DNA of 64,000 nt, from contig NW_019091363.1 of NCBI RefSeq assembly GCF_001949145.1, positions 735,871-799,870 of the forward strand. The letters run 5' to 3'. The notes under the pieces are model-generated. The model made no database searches. It was not told where the DNA came from and was given only the letters and a program-made list of their open reading frames with translations. The DNA is from Acanthaster planci (Eukaryota; Echinodermata; Asteroidea; Valvatida; Acanthasteridae). Positions 1-11,560 of the stretch are shown here, in pieces (position 1 is the stretch's first letter; the number at the start of each line of letters is the position of its first letter). The position numbers were made by a program, and so were the translations under genes.

Positions 1-677
1 GTTGGGGGGTGACGAGTTCCCCATGGAGCAGTCCCCCCCCCCTGCCGGTCCTCCCGAGGGAGCCGCCGGGACCCGGGGCCGGCCTGAACGACGAGACCAG
101 TCGGACTCGCCTTCCAGTGCGGCCCAGGGCCCTCTGGCCCCTGCGGCGGCCGCCGCGGCCGGAGCCGCCCCTTGCGTCGCTCAGTGGAGACGGGTCGCAG
201 ACGGAGGTAGAACCCCCAGCCCCGGTTTGGAGCGGGGGCCACCAGAGTCTGCCCCCCGGCTCCTGGGTGACGTATGCGGGGGGATCCGCCTGCGACTTGG
301 GGTGCGAGCCACTCTGCAGGAGGAGCGGGCCATCAGAGACACAGACACCATGATGGACCCACCCCTCTGTGAGCTTCACTACAGCCAGTGGTGGTCGGAG
401 GTCCAGCGGGAGCCCCCTCCACCGCCCACCGGAGTCCGTCCCCCCAGAGCAATGAAGAAACGCCAGGGGGCACCACGGCTACCGGAGTCTCCTCCACACT
501 GGACCCCTGGATCCTCCCCATGGTAGCGGAGAAGACCCTCGAAACCCACCAGACTTGTACTTGTTGCTTGGTTTCACTCCTTGTAAGCTGGGCAGGGGCG
601 ACCGGGATGGCCTCGGGCTGGCCCGCCGGGTTGTGCCGCCTCGTTCGGGGATGAACAAGAGTCCTCGGAGGGGGCGG
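1..677 (+). mobile_element. 3' internal part of a GC-rich LTR retrotransposon
   Basis: This stretch is far richer in G and C than anything else in the window and stops abruptly at an LTR. One frame is open from the left edge to a stop at 526 and encodes a proline-, arginine- and alanine-rich tail; a second frame is open from 9 to 353. Either could be the end of a pol or gag-pol reading frame, but I see no catalytic motif and cannot choose. A purine-rich tract at 667-677 directly precedes the LTR, as expected of a polypurine tract priming plus-strand synthesis. The 5' part of the element lies outside the window. The class (LTR retrotransposon) is inferred from the LTR and tract; the family is not determined. 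Confidence 0.6.
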
Positions 678-949
678 TGTAGCGCCGGCGGGTCCGGCTG
701 GTGGGGGCGCCAGCTCGGACCCGCATAGAGTTGGCTGGCTGCCCCCGCTGGTATGCGAACGGCCCGCGGTTTTCCCGCCTCGCGCCTGCGCAGTCCCTGC
801 CGACAGGTGCCATGTTTAGAGCTTGTCTGAAAAACACATTGTTGTGGATGCTACAGCAATAAAACAGAGATTTCGTGACCATAACAGCGAGTTGCGGCTG
901 TGTGTGAATCTATACTAGCGTCGAACCCTGATCCGTAGGACACGCTACA
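678..949 (+). repeat. 3' long terminal repeat, 272 bp
   Basis: The segment begins TGTAGCG and ends CGCTACA, a perfect 7-bp inverted repeat with the TG...CA ends typical of LTRs. It follows directly on a purine-rich tract and contains an AATAAA polyadenylation signal at 858-863, about 90 bp before its end, which suits an R/U5 boundary. Base composition falls from GC-rich to the AT-rich local average just past its end, supporting this as the element border. The partner 5' LTR must lie left of the window, so neither age nor target-site duplication can be judged here. Confidence 0.72.
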
Positions 950-2366
950 ATATTATTCGATATATGCACAAGACTGTACTAATTATGTTCTGCTATATGA
1001 TTTCATTCATGTTTGAATATTTGTAATATACAGAATATACTTCCATTAGTGCCCACTTTTTCTTGAAATGCTTGGCCAACAGTACTGCATGTAGTACTGG
1101 CCCTAGCTTTACAGGCACAAGAGAATGGCATATACATGTACATGTATGTTGACCTGAAGTGGAAAGGGGGGGGGATAAACCTTCTGTCCCTTCCAGGTGA
1201 TTGTATCAACTTCACCATTTCTTCCGGAGTGCTCTGCTCTCAGAGAATGCTGAAGAGTTTATAATGCTGCACACATACCACCTCCTCTGTAATCATTTGC
1301 CTACAGGTACTTTTTGACGGCACCTACTTGTACATGAACGTCTTCAGTAAGAAGTAACCCTTAAACTGACTGCACATCAAAGGTGTCCACAATAATGATG
1401 GAGAGGATGAACAATTAGCCACGAGGGTACAAGGTATGTTATATGACGGATGAGGAAAACAGAACAGTTGTCATTTCTTCTTCCACGGCCACTCACGCTA
1501 GACTTAAATTGTATAGTGTCCTTAGAAAGTCCAACACACATCCATGTCAAGATGAGTGAAATGGATGCTGACCCAGCACACTTAACCCTGTCTTGTCCTA
1601 ACTTCAGGCATGCCACTTGGACTTTGACAAAAACTGAGGAAATTCCAATCTTTACAAGACTTTGTACAGTTTGAGATGAAAATGAGGAAATCAGCTGTTC
1701 CAAGGAAAAGTTGCATGCCTGTAACTTGGAATAAATCAAAAGTAAAAATATGATTGAATATCAAATTTATTGATATCAGCAACACACAAACAAAAAAGAA
1801 AAAAAGACATGACAGTTATCATTTTTAATAAAACCGGCAAAAACTTTAATAGCCAGATGGCAATTAAGAGAACAAAATGAAGGTTACATGTCCATGTACA
1901 TGTAGGTAATGCTTTAACTCAAGTAGAGAGTTGGTAATTAAACAATCAGAATTGCAATGAGACAGAATCCCCCCCCTGACTGCAACAAAACTTTCTTGAA
2001 GATCAAATTGGAGTATTCAGGTGTACTATAAACTTGCCCAAATGAAGATTTGGAATACAATCTTGAATACAAAGGGAAGAGGGGATATGACTTGAGTGCG
2101 AAAACCTCAAGAAAGTCCAGGGTTGAGAGCGCTTGGAAAATTTATATGTACATGTACCAGTACGCCCAACAGTTTCAAGGGTCTGCTTGAACCAGTGAGA
2201 CTTTTTACGTGATTTTGTTTGCAGGCCATATAATGTATAGTCGTAAACAGCATACAGATTTTCGATGAGGAAAACTACAAGTTTTTAATGAAGAGAAATT
2301 TATGTGGCCTCAACGAAAAACAAATGTTGTAGATGCTGTTTCATGACCACCCATGCCAGACTTAAA
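950..2366. other. Intergenic, nothing recognised
   Basis: AT-rich DNA with scattered TGTACATG palindromes (for example near 1137 and 1894). I find no open frame with convincing protein character, no RNA gene and no repeat structure. Confidence 0.4.
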
Positions 2367-2368
2367 TA

Positions 2369-2535
2369 TAGGCGATTCACAATGTGCGCCATCAAGAGTT
2401 TGCAATATGTTGGCCAATCATAATGCGCAAAATTTGTCGACCCTCTCCAAACGCGGATTGGGTCGACAAATTTCGTGCACTGTGATTGGCTAACGCGTTG
2501 CAAACTCTTGGTGGCGCATTATTGTGAAACGGTCG
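2369..2535. mobile_element. Palindromic MITE, family A, copy 1
   Basis: The two halves are inverted copies: GAGTTTGCAA near the left end is mirrored by TTGCAAACTC near the right, and the centre carries GTCGACAAATT in both orientations. The ends read GCGATTCACAA and TTGTGAAACGG. TA flanks both sides, suggesting a TA target duplication as in Tc1/mariner-type elements. Two further copies lie at 26899-27072 and 58530-58695. There is no coding capacity, so it would be mobilised in trans. Confidence 0.75.
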
Positions 2536-2537
2536 TA

Positions 2538-3869
2538 TTGTGCAATGTACTTGAAAGTTAAAATAATACAACCATGACAGTGTGAAAGGCTATTCCCTTT
2601 CCCAGGGTGATCATTAAGGTTAACTAACCAACCAAATCAGTCCAAAAGATGGCAGTTACTCGTAAGTCTACGTGTGCTTGCAGAGTTTGTTTTGGGCAGA
2701 CCAAAACATTAATTACACCTAGATGTTAGATGACAGGGAAAACATATAGCAAAGTCCAAGGATTCACACTCTGAACTTCTGAGACGGCCAAAATAACCTT
2801 GACCTGGTGGTCCTCATGGTAAAAGATTCATTCCAAGTCACTTTCCATAGACAATGAGATGTGTTACAACAAAAGGGTAGTTACAGACCATTTCCACACA
2901 CTTCCTACAGATATCAGCTGTCGTAACAAAAGAACTTTCAGTTAAGTACTGTTCGCATTTCATCCAAAATTGTCATAGCGGAGACACCTTCCTCCAACTC
3001 TAAATACTCACAAATGTAGTTTCCAAGATGGTCCCACATACTAGTTGCTGTTTTGACCTTTGTGCTTTGTTTACATAGTACTATTTGCATTCTGAGCATA
3101 GTTACATGCATGCGAAGCTCAAACTGTAAAGGATTATGGGGCAATTTGGGGCACATGAAAGGACATGGCACAAATTGGGGAAAACTACTGTCTTTTACGT
3201 AATGACAATGATTGGAAATGGAAGCTCAGTGCACTGTCAATGTTTGATAAGATGCCTGTTTGAAGAATTGTCCTGTATTAAATGTTCGCTGAAATTGCTG
3301 AGAAACTGACTGTTATTGTCTCCCTCGAGTGATTGACTCTAGGCCCAGGCTACTGCATATCGTGAGACAAACTGTGAGTAAATTCCTCTCATTGGTTTTG
3401 AGTACAAAGACCAAGAATAAAAATAAGATTCAAATAGTTGAGAACTGCGAACATTAAAACAAGTGAAGTTTTGCATAATAAAGAGTTTCCCATTAGAGTC
3501 TGTATGCACACATGTACATTTACATGTACCTTTAAGTAAAGTGTAAAGTTGCATGAAATGTGTCTAAGAAAAAACATCTTGTGGACCTTTTGAACAAAGG
3601 TAAAACTGATCAATAAACACCAATGGTAAGCAACGAATTTTTGAAATTGTATCACTGCAAAGTTCTTTCCTTCAAGGAACAAATTTCTCTCATAGAAATA
3701 TAGTTCCTTCAAGAAACAATACTTCGCAATGTCTTTTTTTAATTTAAAGTAAACCAGAAATATAAGTTTTAGAAGCAGTTAAGGAATTTGACCTGTTACG
3801 CTCAGTAATCCTGTTTTCAAATCTTTAGCAAAACAGCACACAACTTTAGGAAAAGATACCGATACATGT
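2538..3869. other. Intergenic, nothing recognised
   Basis: AT-rich DNA without a supportable gene. A phrase near 2635-2660 (AAATCAGTCCAA then AGATGGCA) recurs at 16712-16735 and partly at 17213-17235, so a dispersed repeat is present, but its limits are unclear. Confidence 0.35.
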
Positions 3870-5560
3870 ACCGGTAAATGGTGGACATGATCCATTTGGT
3901 ACCAGGAAAGAGATCTGTAATAAAGTCACAGGTTTTTGTTTCCTGCTGGGCGACTATCGTATTGAAATGGCATGGGTCACCACTGGCTATATGTACCTGT
4001 AGGCATATGTGCCTGGTGGACAGGCATTACACAGATACAAAGTCACAGGTCACCATTTGTGAGTGGAGACACCACAATTAATTGACAGGTGCTTTGCTGC
4101 TGGCTAGACAGATCTCCTTGAGCTGCAGAGCTTGTACAAGTCCTACATGTACATGTACTATGGATAACTAGTCAGAGAGCTTTTGGATACATTTATCAGT
4201 GTTTGACACCCATTCTATGGCCATTGCCAACGGAATGGAAGTCTTCCAATGCTGACCTCCCAGCCACATCATTGGCTGAAGAAGCTCATACATGTACATT
4301 CGGCTTACAAGTGAGAATGACCAAATATAGCACTGCTAAAATAGGAAGTGGTTTCATTCAAGTAGGTCCAGCACACTGTAAGCAACAATGCAGTCCTGAT
4401 CATGTTCCAATTCATGGTCATATGGACCAAACACAGGACAGTGTCTCCTCCTGATATCTTCCTACTGAGACTGTCCCCAGAGGATCAATAGCACTTGGCA
4501 GATGAATATTCATGGATAATGGTGGACAACCATAGTGGTCATTTGGACCAATCACTGGACAAAGGTACTGATACATTTTCCAGTAGCTAATTCCTACAGT
4601 GCCTCTGCATGCTACAGATGAACAGCTACTGTTAGTCGCCAGTTCACATATTCACCACCCCCCTCTCTAAAGTTTGGAAGAGAAAGAATTAGTCTGCAAA
4701 ATATGGTTCCTTTCCAAACAAACATTTAAAGTCCAGAGAAATGATTGCAAATCTCATATTACATGTACATGTAATCCTACATGTGCATTGGCCTATACTC
4801 TGCTAACAGAAGATTTAGCTAAAAACAAAAACATAGTCGAAATTTGCCATCACCCATTCAATCCGTAAAATTGATTTAATTAAAATCAAATTTGATTCCG
4901 GTGTGTTTATTTGCCAACCCAAAATTACCACCTTTACCCCGAAAATGGCATTGTTTGTGACTTAATAGAGCCACAAAACCACTGGAAACCTGGACGGTCT
5001 GGGCCCGCAAATGACACGGGGGGAAGAAGATCATGACAAAAATCTGAAAAGACCCTCCCGCCAACTACTACCTTCATTGTCTCAACAGTCTCCTATTACA
5101 CTCTACTATAAAACGAAAGTAAAACATAGCCAAATAACTAAATTGTGAGCTTCAAATAAGAGCAAGTTCAGAGAGCTTCCTTCCCACTTTTCGCTGTCGA
5201 TTTTCCTACTGCTTCGCCTTTCAACACGTGAAAGCAAATACTGCTGGGGAATTATGCCCATTGTCATTTGGCACGATGACTAGATCAGAAATACATGCAC
5301 ATGTAAAACAGAAGAAATATCAAGAACATAGAATCTCAATGTAAAGGAATCATGGCCAACTGTTCCATCCAAGAGTGGGGGGAGGGTGATAATTGATGCA
5401 TTGCATGCTGTGATGCAATAGAAATAAAGAGGTCCCTACCAACCAGGGACAGGTTTTTTACCTGCAATAATGTACGTCATAAGAATTGCAAGTACAGGTA
5501 CATATATCTCGCTACTTTTACTAGCATCTTAAAAATGCAGGCCCGTGTGTCCGAGCTTGA
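3870..5560. repeat. Diverged duplicate segment X, copy 1
   Basis: Long blocks align in the same order with 27585-29010. Shared phrases include AAGTCACAGGT, GTCAGAGAGC, TGAGAATGACCAA, GTGAGCTTCAAAT, TTGCCCATTGTC-like and TTGCATTGCATGCTG-like stretches, with substitutions and small gaps between. Similarity appears to continue to about 5990 (ACACTGCCAAG and GGAGG-AAGGG blocks) against 29375-29480. No frame stays open across the shared blocks, so the duplicate looks non-coding. It may be an old segmental duplication or two copies of a large unnamed repeat. Confidence 0.6.
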
Positions 5561-5990
5561 GGTTTCAGAAAAAAGTTAAATGTGATAACTGTTGGGAAAT
5601 GTTTCTGCACATTGCTTCACATGGAAACAGAAGGAATTGTCAGAAAATCATTGATTGTACATACATATATATAGTACATGTAAGTCATCTGTTTAAGTAT
5701 GTACTGGTATTACAGAAGACTTATAGCAGTTAATGTTTGTTTACCTTCAGAAGTAATTACATACATTGTACAGTACAGGTACATGCACATACAAATGAGG
5801 CTACTAGTCAGCTAGTACTGGTACAATACATTCTGGCAGTCTTACTGGTATAAAGTGGACATGGAACACTGCCAAGACATTGCCTGCCACCAGGGGTTTT
5901 TTTATGTGTGAAATTCATGTCATGTTAATGACCACTTATTACATGTAGGCAGATTGGAGGCAAGGGTAAGTGAGTGCAGGAAGTAGGAAA

Positions 5991-6600
5991 GAGGAATTAC
6001 ATTGGTAGACTGATATTGTGATATACATGCACAAGTCCATGTGAGTTCAGAGGATGAAAAAGAAAGCCAATGTAAGTCCAATGAGATTGACAGCACCAGG
6101 TCTGTCTCAACAGCATTGACATGAACTGGGCCAAAGGCTACCAAAGATTTGGGAAGATAAATCCAATTATTGCTATCTGCCCTCAAGATCTACGTACATG
6201 TACACGTTGAAATGGGAAGCCGAAGTGTGAGACATGAATAAATAAGACACTGCCTCAGCTCGAAGAAGGGAGAGCACATTACAACAAACATGGAGTCAGA
6301 CACATCCAGAGTGGAAGGAATCCGAGACAGCTCTGACTATGCAACATGTATGACTTTTTCCCTCAATTGGCCATCCCCAGCGGGCAATACAATGCATGGC
6401 AAGTAGCCAAGAAAATAGGCCACCCATGTACTCCATACGAAGGGTTTTCAGTGACCCTTCAATATCTGTGTGCGCTCGCTATTTGCTGTTCCTTGTGCCT
6501 ACTGGAGGAAACAAATTTTGCATCAGAAGCCAGCGTGGAAAAATTACCTCTACCTTGCCCTCTGCAGAGGCTTGCCAGGATGGGTTTTCACGTTTAGGCA
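5991..6600. other. Mostly unassigned; possible histone H3-like remnant at the end
   Basis: No intact gene. From about 6515 to 6580 the DNA resembles the stretch of histone H3 around its QKSTELLIRKLPFQRL coding region (CAGAAG, then CCCT and CAGAGGCTTG at nearly the right spacing, 41 nt instead of 39), but the frame is broken. This is an eye comparison only and could be chance. It matters because histone-type 3' signals follow at 6624-6754. Confidence 0.2.
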
Positions 6601-6623
6601 AAAATCCATCACAATGCCATCAG

Positions 6624-6770
6624 TCCTTTCCAGGACCAAACACTGTCAAAAAAGGCATGTAGCTACAGGCTGTCATTTTTTGGACTTCCTTACAGGTTCA
6701 TCTATTGTCTTCTTGATTTGGCAAGTCTATTCCCAATCGGTCCTTTTCAGGACTACCACTTTAGCTTTCC
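6624..6770 (+). repeat. Hairpin-pair repeat, copy 1 (histone-type 3' signals)
   Basis: Two short hairpins occur 115 nt apart. The first (6624-6637) has a 5-bp stem GTCCT/AGGAC with loop TTCC and is followed by CAAAAAAG at 6648-6655. The second (6739-6754) has a 6-bp stem GGTCCT/AGGACT, loop TTTC and the 3' flank ACCA. Metazoan replication-dependent histone mRNAs end in a 6-bp stem with a TTTC-type loop and an ACCA-type flank, followed in sea urchins by a CAAGAAAGA-like downstream element, so the likeness is close. A diverged copy of the whole segment lies at 13495-13650. Confidence 0.5.
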
Positions 6771-6779
6771 GGTATTGAA

Positions 6780-8341
6780 CACAGAAAGAAATGAATCAGC
6801 CTTTTGACATCCTGGAGGAATTACTTTCAAATTGCATTAATCTATGACATTTGGAAGCGTCATGTAGTTTTGCGAATTGTTCATGGAGATATTGTTGAAA
6901 GGGCTTTAATAAGATCCGAGTGTTAAACCTATCACCTCTGCTTGTAATTTAATCACTCTGTGAAATGTTTTGACTCGCAATATGATCAATCAGATGAAGC
7001 AGATTCAGAAAGTGATTATGCAGTTAAACTATGGAAGTCGAAGAGAAAGCAAACAGATCAGGCATGCTTGAAATAGGGGAAAACTCAAAATGGGTACAGT
7101 AAATTCAAGGTGGGTGGATATTTTGAAGAAAGGCAAACAGTGTACGAGTTTAAAGGGTGTTTTTGATGCATGTACACCCGGGTGTTACAAACTGGGAACT
7201 GGTAATTTCTTTCATCAGATTCCAATGCACAAATTGTACACACAAACTCAAAGAAGGAAAGAGTTCATCAACATTAATATGACCAGTTTCACTTATGTTG
7301 ACACCTTGGAATGCCAATGGGGCAGACAATGCATGCTATTACAATAAGAGCTGTGCAAATCCCTGGCAGAAGGAATTATACAATCCCTCTAAGAAAGAAA
7401 TTAAATTAAGAAATAAATTTATTTGGAGGTCGAACAAATGGAGCTTTAATAAATTTTTACAAGGTGAAAGGTGATGAAAAATTAAACTTTGTTGAATTTT
7501 GCTCAATGTCCCTAGAGACAAGTACAATGTAAGTATTGTTCTTATCCTGAAGGGTGCTCCACAATTATCAATTACAAGTTTCAGACATGTCTGTGTATTA
7601 TGGGTTCATAAAGTGGCCATTGCCTCCTTCATTTACCATACTTTGTACAATCTAATTTTCCCCTACAGACTGGTAGGGAAACTTGTTTCCCTTGTGTAGA
7701 ACCTGTGCTACACACATAAAACAGAACAGAAAACACCTGTCAGCGCTATGACCGAGAGAGAGTGTGGAGAGGTGCTGTACACACTTCACTCCAAAAACAA
7801 AAGGCTACAGAGCTATATGTTGGGTACGTTGTTCAGAGCGTAGACCGTGTGTGGCATTTTGATAGATGGGCACCATATCGGTACAATCCAACCGCTATAA
7901 AATCTGGTGGGCTGTTTGCATAGTGCGGACAACATCACCGAATGAAGATGTTGAGAAGTGCAATCTTTAATACGGGGAGAACGAGGCGATACTGCTCAAG
8001 TAGTAAGGAAAAAAACATAAAAAACACAGGCTGAGAGCACTTGCAAAGCCTGTTTCAGTTGGAGAGTTAACTTGCCTTTAACTGAAGTTGTAATTGAACA
8101 AGCCAGACTTGAAGAACTTTTGTTTGCAAATGACATGGTCACTTACACCATGCAAATTTTCAATGACATCATACCCCCCCCAAATTACCCGAAAATTGCC
8201 ATGATTTTTAAATTGTACATGACTAGGGCAAGTCTACCTTTTCTCAGGGTGGACATGCCGCCTCAGCATATTACTTTTTAGATTTACCCTGTGTGGTGCG
8301 GCCCCGTGTCAGGCATGGTTTTTTTATTTGAGATAAAACAA
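6780..8341. other. Intergenic, nothing recognised
   Basis: AT-rich DNA. Short open frames (for example 7090-7347) have no recognisable protein character. No RNA gene or strong inverted repeat was seen. Confidence 0.35.
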
Positions 8342-9421
8342 TGTGGGGGGCAATAGCCTGGCCGGAGGTGATAGGTCTTGTGCACGGGTGCGGCATTCCA
8401 TTCCTTGCTCTGGTGTAGAGTGCTTCGCTGTCCTTTCCTGCATCGGATTGGAATCGCCGCTGTCACACTTATTAATTTGTAACCCATCATTCTCCTGGCA
8501 CAGGTCTTCCTGTTCCTTGTCACTTCGAACGAGACCTGTGTGTGTCCTACCGTCTTGAGAAGCTGTGTAACGGTTGCCGTCGTTTCCTCCCCCATCACAA
8601 GCTCACCACACACCTGTAGCCGTACCCCTGCTCATCTACGGATGAACTGCGTTCTGCCTGGACTCCTTTGTGGGCCGTAGCTTCTTCAAGTCCCCGATCT
8701 CCCCGTTCTCTCAGTGAACTTTGCTCCACTTCTCATGAACTTTGGACAGGATCACTGGACTGCGGACGGCTTAGCTTATCCTTTTGTAATTGCATAAGTT
8801 GTTTTGATATACTGTGTATTTTCATTTGTGTTTATATTAAATTTTCCCGACTCATTTTGCTTGATTGCAAGTTGAAGAGTGTTTGAGCAAATTGAATTAA
8901 AAGATCTTTTTGATTCGAACTGTACATAAACCTATTTCTGTTTCTGAATATTTGCTTACTTTATTTTGTCGTACTGGACCGGTTGTTTTATGTTTTGGGG
9001 GGTTCTTCCTAAATCGGGTTAGACCCCAGCGACAGACAGAACTGCCAAAGGACAGTTTTTCTGATATAAAGAAACTGGTAGAGGCTAGACCTACATAGAT
9101 ACTGTTCATTGTCACCAATGTGAAATGCACTTCGTCTTTGTAAGCATGAGCTGTGGGGTGAGGGTAAGTACGGTACCAAGTACTGCCCACATTTCTTTTA
9201 TACTGTATAAATTAACAACTATCTCCTGTCCTGTATTTTTAGCAGTGTTTAATATTTCCAGACCTTGGCCATGATATCTGAGATGACAGTGTGAATCTAA
9301 CCGGACTAAATTGTGTTTAGTCTGCAGTGTACATAACCCAATTCTGAATGTTTCATCTTTAATTTTGTCGAACCAGAGAAATTAGGTTTATGGTTCTCCT
9401 CTTTGGAATAAATCCCCAACA
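8342..9421 (+). repeat. Possible 5' LTR of the gypsy element
   Basis: The segment starts TGTGGGG and ends CCCCAACA, near-inverted TG...CA ends. AATAAA lies at about 9408, and the sequence just after the end (TTTGGAGGCACC) resembles the primer-binding-site region of Ty3/gypsy elements. It sits directly upstream of the pol remnants at 9540-12960. No matching 3' LTR was found after 13000, so the boundaries rest only on these terminal features. Confidence 0.35.
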
Positions 9422-9539
9422 CAATTTGGAGGCACCATCCAGACACGGTTATGGCTGACTCATTCTCTCAGTTTGCCACATTTTATTATTTTCTCTTTGA
9501 TTTCTTGATCATAAATTAACACTTGTGCTACTCTACCAC

Positions 9540-10740
9540 AACGATGTCTGATGCTGAGTTTAAGGAAGCCCTGGAAGATTCCTGAATTCATGTTGAAACC
9601 CTAGCAGACCTGCCCAGTGCTCCGTCAGATTCGAGCACATCAGACGAGTCTATACCCAAGACGGTGGGGTAGCAGTTGTGAAGTATGTTGTAACTGCACC
9701 CTCTACACATTGACAGTGGCTGCAGTTGTTTTCAGCAAGATGCCTGTACCGAGTGAGGAATTTGACTATGAAAGCTGGAAAAGGCCTGCAGCACGGCAGT
9801 TGGTGGAGGATAAAAACCATTGCTGCAGCAGAGAAGCTCAGCCGTATAATTGAGTCCCTGCTTCCACCAGCCAGGAACATCATCTGGGCCTTTGAGACAG
9901 ATGTAACCACAGATTAGCGTCTGGTGAGGCTGGAGAAGGCCTACGGCCTAACATCTGATAGAGATGAGCTATACCTCCATTTCAGGGAATGCTTCCAGTC
10001 AGCAGGGACACTGGCTAACACCGGTCCAACAGCAAACGGCAGTGAGATGCAAGCCCATGTCGGGAAACCAGCTGCTAAGTTCCTGTGAGGTCCCATAAGG
10101 CTAGAGGCATCAGAGAAACATGCCCCCTGCCTCAGCATGGAGAGTAACCCTTCTAAGGGCTACCAGAAAAAATATTTGACAACCTGTCAATTGCTCCTCA
10201 TTCCATGCCTTATGGACACTGGATCTCAGATGACGTGCATCTAAGTCCTTTTAGGTCTCATCTTCATCATTGTCCACTCCAACCTCTCACAAGCCTCCCC
10301 TCTTGGTGGAAGCAAGTGGCCAATCCGTTCCGTACCTGGGATTCATTGAAGTGACCATACGATTCACCAAGGAGAATGCGGGAGTAGAGATAGAGACAAT
10401 GACCCTGGCACTTGTTACATCTAGTCGAGATAACAACAATTGGGCTCCTCTTCTTCTTGGAACTAACACCAGTAATGTTGGAAGGATGCTGGGCCAAACT
10501 TCCTCCAGGAGTTAACGGTAGACAGTGCCTGGATTGCCGCCTACATCCAGAGAGAAGCTTCTACTCTGATGCCCAAAAACATGGTAAAGTGTCAGACGTG
10601 CACCTTCTTGGGTCTGTATCATTGAAGGGTAGTCAGGTAGACTACCTAGTTCAGCAGGCAAGGTGGTGGGGAATAAGTCTCAACATGACACTGTTCTGTC
10701 CTAGGGGGCCATTAGTGCCTCTACCTATGTCATAAATGTG
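9540..10740 (+). pseudogene. Decayed gag and protease part of a Ty3/gypsy retrotransposon
   Basis: The clearest motif is LMDTGSQMTC encoded at about 10208-10237. It contains the D-T/S-G active-site triad of retroviral-type aspartic proteases and ends in a stop shortly after. The stretch before it, from an ATG at 9544, carries acidic and basic segments in broken frames that could be gag, but I see no zinc knuckle. Frames shift several times and stops are frequent, so no product can be made. Order and spacing relative to the reverse transcriptase downstream are those of a Ty3/gypsy pol. Confidence 0.6.
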
Positions 10741-11560
10741 ATTCAATCAGCGCATCAGGACAAGTCAACAAAGGTTGGTTGCAGCAGTGTTGAGGTCCAG
10801 CAAGAGCAACCAATAGAAATCAATTTCAAGGGGTCTCCGCTTCCTGACAGTGACCGAGAGAGGATTATTAAGAAGCTCTGGTGAGGGTTGGCGGTGTTTG
10901 CCAAAGATGATCTTGACATCGGGTTCACCTCTGTGATCAAACATCACAGTCTGACGGATGAGTCACCATTTCGAGTGAGGTCACGAAATATCAAGCTGGC
11001 AGACTACCTGAAGGTATGTACCTGAAGGAAGTGATGGAAAAGAACATCATCCATCCTTCTGAGAGTCCATTTGCTTCCCCGATTGTTGTTGTACGGAAGA
11101 ATGGAGATGTCAGACTATGTATTAATTACCGGAAGCTCAATGCGAGGACCTTGTAGGATCAATACAAAGTCCCCAAGATCGCGAAGACACTCCACGCACT
11201 TTCAGTGGTTCTCCTGCCTGGACCTGAAGTCTGGGTGCTATCAGGTGGAGTTAGAAGAGGGTGACAAAAACAAAATGGCATTTTTGTGCCCTGTGGGATT
11301 CTATTAATTTAAGAAAATGCCACAAGGCATCATGAATGCCCCAACCACGTTCCAGCACATGATGGACAAATGCAAGGGCTAGCTAAAATCGAAGGATGTC
11401 ATGGTGTATCTGGACAACCTACAGGTTTTCTCCTGGATGCTAGAGGAGCATGAAGAGAGAATGATGACTGTTCTAGATCAACTGCAGAGTTTTGGTCTTA
11501 CCAGGCGTCCGTAAATTGTCTTGGTCATGTAATTTCCAGAGTTGGGGTAAGCACCAATCC
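10741..11560 (+). pseudogene. Decayed reverse transcriptase (Ty3/gypsy type)
   Basis: From about 11036 the plus strand encodes the landmark ESPFASPIVVVRKNGDVRLC followed by INYRKLNAR. The palm block DLKSGCYQVELEEGDKNKMA comes at about 11223, then MPQGIMNAPTTFQHMMD at about 11317. The catalytic YxDD box is mutated to YLDN (11405 onward). Stops interrupt after NYRKLNARTL, after VGFY and after KCKG, and one frameshift separates the NYRKL and DLKSG blocks. These motifs in this order define the Ty3/gypsy (Metaviridae) reverse transcriptase. The copy is dead. Confidence 0.85.

Noticed and set aside
8284-8613. 109-residue minus-strand open frame
   Set aside because: It overlaps the start of the probable LTR and has no recognisable domain.
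9617-10515. Several 60-107 residue open frames on both strands
   Set aside because: They are fragments or shadows of the decayed gypsy gag/protease region, not separate genes.
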